64,000 nucleotides of DNA, from positions 661,146-725,145 of the forward strand of contig NW_014575558.1 of assembly GCF_000708205.1 (NCBI RefSeq), written 5' to 3'. How positions within the stretch are numbered: the first letter of the stretch is position 1; each line of letters opens with the position of its first letter. The position numbers and the translations under genes were made by a program. The stretch is from Mixia osmundae IAM 14324. Lineage: Eukaryota > Basidiomycota > Mixiomycetes > Mixiales > Mixiaceae. Below, piece after piece: positions 60,239-64,000 of the stretch. The notes under the pieces were generated by a model. It was not told the origin of the DNA. It saw nothing but the letters and a program-made list of their open reading frames with translations, and did not search any database.

Positions 60239-61382
60239 TCACTCGTCGGCTTTGCGCTTGCGCTGGAGAGCCGACGGCACAAATGAGGTGGCTTCCTTTT
60301 TAAGATCGCGAATTTGCGGCGCAGCGGATATTGTAGCAGATGCAGCTGCTCTCTTGATCTCTTCTTGGGTGATAGGCGCACGAGTGGGATCTTGAGCTGC
60401 CTTTGCTGCTAGTGTGGGTTTGGCAGGTAGAGGTGCAAGCGGTCTTGGCGGGACAAATGTTGGGCGAGGAGGTGCCGTCGTCTGAATCGGCCGCTGGACG
60501 ATGTCTGTCGTGCGGGTCAGCTTGTAGCATCGGGAGAGGTCGGGCAAAGCTCACGTTTGGGTGGAGGCGGTCCGGCTGGCATAGGTATCTCAAACTCCTC
60601 ATCGCTTGATTCTGACTCAACAGGCTGATCGGGTACTCCTGAAGGCGGGCAACGAGTCTCAGCCGGTTATAAAGGTGCACGAGCAGCTAGATGACCTTGT
60701 GGAAGCGGGGGAGGACCTGATGGAAGGGGTATCTCGTCATCCGAATCTGCTTCGCTCTGCTCATCTTGCTGCGACTCGTCGGATCCATCCTCGCTGGACG
60801 CGTCAATCTGGGGTAACGGCGGCGCATCCTCTGCGTCATCTCACTCTCAGATCGTCTCTTCGCCAGACGCAGAAGAAGTACCTCGCTCTTTGTATTGCAT
60901 GCCAGGCGGCGGAGCGCCAAAGGGGTTGAAGACAGGATCATAATACGCGCTTCGTGTGGGATCCTTGAGCTTGCCTGTCGAGTCATAGAGATCTTTCGTG
61001 TCTATAACGGGTAGGGAAGGTCCAGGACGAGGTGCGGAGGTAGAAGCAGCCGGAAAGAGCTTCGACCTTGCTTCGGGGTGTTGCTCGAGATAAGCTTCTT
61101 TGGCTTTGTGGATCCTCTCTGACTCTTTCTTGAGACTGGCCAATCGCTCTGTGTCCTCCGCAGAGAGACTGCCTGCTGTCCCATGAGAATCTCTCGTGCA
61201 GTGATGTGATTGAGGAGCTGACTCGTAGCAGAGAGAGTCCTGATCTCGGCGTCAATGGTACGGTGATCTGCCTTGAGGAGCTTGTTCTGCTTCGATTCAG
61301 TCCTGGCTGCTTTGTTCTTGGCGAGTTGCTTCTTCTTGTCTTGCTTTCGCTTGGCCTCCATGGGATTCTTTGCGCCTGCCAT
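60239..61382 (-). CDS. WBP11: WBP11-like splicing factor
   Basis: Nuclear pre-mRNA splicing protein of the WW-domain-binding protein 11 family. The N-terminus NPMEAKRKQDKKKQLAKNKA is the Wbp11 basic helix; KESERIHKAKEAYLEQHPEA continues it. A proline-containing middle (NPFGAPPPGMQY, DAPPLPQIDASSEDGSD) is acidic, and the end KKEATSFVPSALQRKRKAD matches the conserved family C-terminus. Introns include a 51-nt one in the N-terminal third (near 61160-61210), one from about 60850 to 60900, and at least one further upstream of the last exon. Divergent with the TBC gene. A truncated copy of its 3' end lies at 58.9 kb. Confidence 0.8.
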
Positions 61383-61515
61383 GGTCTGAAGGGGGTCTGG
61401 GTGATCAGCTGCAAGTCAGCTCGACTCGACTTGCAACCTGTTTTGGTCTCGTCGTCTTTATCGGTCGAACCGAGAATGATCCAAAGGGCGAGCGGGCGAG
61501 GGAGGTAGGCAAGCG
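61383..61515. promoter_or_regulatory. Bidirectional promoter WBP11 / TBC gene
   Basis: 133 bases between outward start codons. No named element. Confidence 0.45.
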
Positions 61516-63752
61516 ATGGACGAGAGTGACGACTTCAGGACGCCTCCGACGAGTGTGCTGAGCTCACCGGCGCTGTCCAGGCGGCAGTCTGATGCTGATG
61601 AGGACGATGATGATACTCGCACGCCAGAGGAGCTGTCACTTGCTACTCGACCGCTACCCTCGACTGACTATGATGAGGACTTGGCTGTATCTGCCCAAGC
61701 GCTACGACTAGCAACGTCTCACCGATCCAATGGGTCGCCGCAGCTTGCCAGTCCGACGGCCAATGGCTATGTTGAGACAAGACAGCGACGGCCCAGTCTC
61801 ATCTCATCCTCGAGCGAGCCACACACACCAAACAGATCACGCCGCAGTAGCTCAAGAAGCTCGCTCGCAAACGGAGGGACGCCCTCCCGACCTGGCCTAG
61901 CAATACGGCAAAGACACGACAGTGCATTGAGCGATAGGCCCGGTTCTGCAGGAGCACTGGGCAGATTGGGCATGCATGATCAGACGTGGCAGTCCGCCCA
62001 AAGCACACGACAGCCTTCTTCGTCCCCGTCGTCTTCCTTCTCGCACGCAGAGACGCCTTATGTCTTTGCAGAAGATGAGGGGTACAATGCCTACGCGTCT
62101 GTCTCGCAACCAACGACGACCGACTCGCCTACACACGAGCGCAGTGCACCACTGGACGGCGCATTCACTTCTGTGAGGCTATCACCAGATACACAGAAAG
62201 CTTTCCAGCTCAGCGCTGCAGGCACCAACGGCCGATACGTGTCTGAAAAGACAGTGCAGGACAAAGCAGCCATCGAACATAAAGCCGAAGAGCCAAATGT
62301 TTCCCCTAAAGCGACGCACAAGAAACGTATGTCCGGCAACGGCATCCTGCCCATCAAGATCGACGGAAGTCCCACTCGACCCCGGCATACTCGATCGCCA
62401 AGCCTGCAGCGCTCGCCAAAGCAAGAAAGAGCTTCTGTGCAGACTTCGCAGGCGTTCACCGACACGTTCAAGAAGACAAAATCCACCAAGCCGGCGACGA
62501 AGGCGACTGTACTCCAGCAGGTCGTCTCTTCCACTCGACCACATCATCTGCCTCCCAAGAGCAAGCTGGAAGAACAGAAGCATTTGCAACAACTGGATCA
62601 CATGCGTATAGCAGCAAAGGAGACAGAGAAGAAGAAACGTGCAGCTGCAGCAATAAGGAAGCAGGCGAGAGATCGAGCAGCGGCCGAGGCTTTCTCTACT
62701 TGGGAAAAGGAGATATTGCCCAATTGGCATGCGGTGGGATCGAGCGCGAAGCTCAGAGATGTCTGGTGGAGTGGCACCATGCCCGTACGGTATCGTGCCA
62801 ATCTATGGAGTCTCTGTATCGGTAATGGTCTCGCCATCAGCAAAGGTCTCTGCCTCTCATCTTTTGTCGCACATCTGCTGACTGAGGACCGCAGGATCGT
62901 ATGCAAAGGCACATCAGCTAGTCAGTCGACTACTCACATCTTCAACATACCCAGAAGAGATCCTCATCATGATCGACCATGACATTTCACGGACGATGCC
63001 CAACATAAAGCTGTTCGACAAAGAGAACGGCCCCATGTGGTCCGATCTCAGGAATCTCTTGCTCGCTCATAGCGTCTTCTGGCGCGATCGACCGTCTTAT
63101 GCGCCCGGGATATGCTTTCCAGCTGCCATGCTGCTCATCTCCATGCCACCGCCCGAAGCTTTTGTCGCTCTTGTCAATCTTGTCAACAAGAGCTGCCTCA
63201 AGTCTTTCTATGCAGGTGTATCAGACGAGGTAAGTCAAGCTCTGCTCGAGCTCTTCCGATTTTGAGCACCAGACTGGCACACAGATAGAGGCATACTATC
63301 GCATATTCGGTACGCTGCTGGCCGACACGATGCCCAAAGTCTATCGCAACTTTGTCGCACACGATGTCAGACCGAATTATTATCTCGGACCCTGGCTGAC
63401 GACGCTCTATACGCCCTTCTTGCCCTTGGACTTTTGCACGCGCATTTTCGACGTCTTTGTGCTCGAAGGCGATTCCTTCCTCTTTCGATTCGCGCTAGCC
63501 CTGCTACAAGCCATGGAACCCAGACTGTTCGATCCCGAGAGTGATGCCCTCGAACGAATCTTTGCAGGTACCGATGCTGGTGGTAGAGCGATAGCCTCGC
63601 GCACAAAGGGCGTACCCGAGAGCCAGATCACGCCGCAAGATGTCTACGAGGCATACGGACTAGAGGAAGACGAGGTGTTTGCGATTGTCAAATCTACAGA
63701 GTGGAAGGACTCGACTTGGTCAAGACTCGTCGAGCGCGAACTGCCAGACTAG
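61516..63752 (+). CDS. TBC-domain RabGAP (TBC1D12/14 type), 710 aa
   Basis: Rab GTPase-activating protein by family. The N-terminal 370 residues are disordered, Ser/Arg/Pro-rich. A basic coiled stretch (EKKKRAAAAIRKQARDR) precedes the TBC domain: VWWSGTMPVRYRANLWSLCI, LIMIDHDISRTMPNIKLF with the arginine finger (IDHDISR), RDRPSYAPGICFPAAMLLI, then YYLGPWLTTLYTPFLPLDF and IFDVFVLEGDSFLFRFAL. The glutamine finger expected as YxQG is YAPG here, so the second catalytic residue is missing. Introns 62846-62894 and 63230-63284 give exactly 711 codons. Confidence 0.86.
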
Positions 63753-63882
63753 ACGAACACGCTTGTAATACAAATAGACAAGCCATGTTGCATAGAATGC
63801 TGCTCTTTGCGAAAGTGCATCGGATCTACAGTGAAACCGCAGCCCTTCATTACTCTGGAACTCCGATGAAAAGTGGTCATCA

Positions 63883-64000
63883 CTACGGTGCTGGCTGAGC
63901 TACTGCCGAGCCCTCGTCGTCTATCTTGAGCGCAAAGTAAGGATGCGTCAAAGCCTCTCTGATGGTGAGCCGTTCTTTCGGGTCCCAGGTGAGCAGCTTC
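63883..64000 (-). CDS. C-terminal end of a protein kinase, cut by window edge
   Basis: The frame entering from the right edge reads KLLTWDPKERLTIREALTHP then YFALKIDDEGSAVAQPAP and a stop at 63883-63885. DPxxRxTxxEALxHPYF is the end of a kinase C-lobe, most like CMGC-type kinases. Only about 38 residues are visible, so the subfamily cannot be set. Confidence 0.7.
   Translation of the reverse strand, partial: KLLTWDPKERLTIREALTHPYFALKIDDEGSAVAQPAP

Larger units (their letters stand above)
57871..60510. repeat. Tandem segmental duplication, about 1.34 kb units
   Basis: Unit 1 (about 57871-59200) and unit 2 (about 59210-60510) each contain a similar promoter, a complete E gene and a piece of the WBP11 3' end. 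Start codons of E4 and E5 are 1343 bp apart. Confidence 0.75.

Overview
This window reads as nuclear DNA of a compact-genome fungus, most likely a basidiomycete. Genes are packed closely on both strands and are split by many short introns of about 45-65 nt, mostly GT-AG with a few probable GC-AG. Several housekeeping genes have no or highly diverged counterparts in budding yeast (Nbs1 with FHA-BRCT, UV-damage endonuclease, THOC5, NXT1/p15, WBP11). Assignment to Pucciniomycotina, for example a Mixia-like yeast, is an inference from gene content and intron size and was not tested. I saw no rRNA, tRNA, CRISPR or intact transposon.

Layout: NBS1 (runs off the left edge) and an ankyrin-type asparaginase (0-5.3 kb); a secreted protein F1 and IML2 (5.4-8.9); four tandem secreted genes of family A (9.4-11.7); DUS1, VTI1 and prefoldin 6 (11.9-15.4); first cluster of family B (15.6-20.4); THOC5, a multi-intron Cys-rich secreted gene, NXT1 and UVE1 (20.5-25.8); second cluster of family B (25.9-30.7); a carnosine N-methyltransferase-like gene and an Ark/Prk kinase (31.1-35.6); F2 remnant, UBA3, a SET protein, an unknown disordered protein and mitochondrial bL9 (36.2-41.8); an aspartic protease and two family C genes (42-45); a gene-poor stretch, then VPS33 (45.1-49.5); three tandem family D genes (50-52.8); a broken aspartic protease paralogue (53.1-54.4); third cluster of family B, five long-form genes E1-E5 (54.6-60.2); WBP11, a TBC protein and the tail of a kinase (60.2-64).

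The striking feature is the secretome. About 27 of some 47 genes encode, or once encoded, small proteins with signal peptides and few or no recognisable domains. Fifteen of these, in three clusters (15.6-20.4, 25.9-30.7, 54.6-60.2 kb), appear to belong to one superfamily. Its shared order is: signal peptide, a (V)ATRxFC-C-C motif, a conserved Cys at or just before the first intron, a Pro-rich segment ending in W, a central Cys-Cys pair, and a late C-(D)P...C block. I know of no named family with this layout. The clusters sit between ordinary conserved genes, and several members look broken or recently duplicated, so the family seems to be turning over quickly. Exon models below were built by hand from splice signals, reading frame and agreement between paralogues; where the spliced length divides exactly by three I give the protein length.
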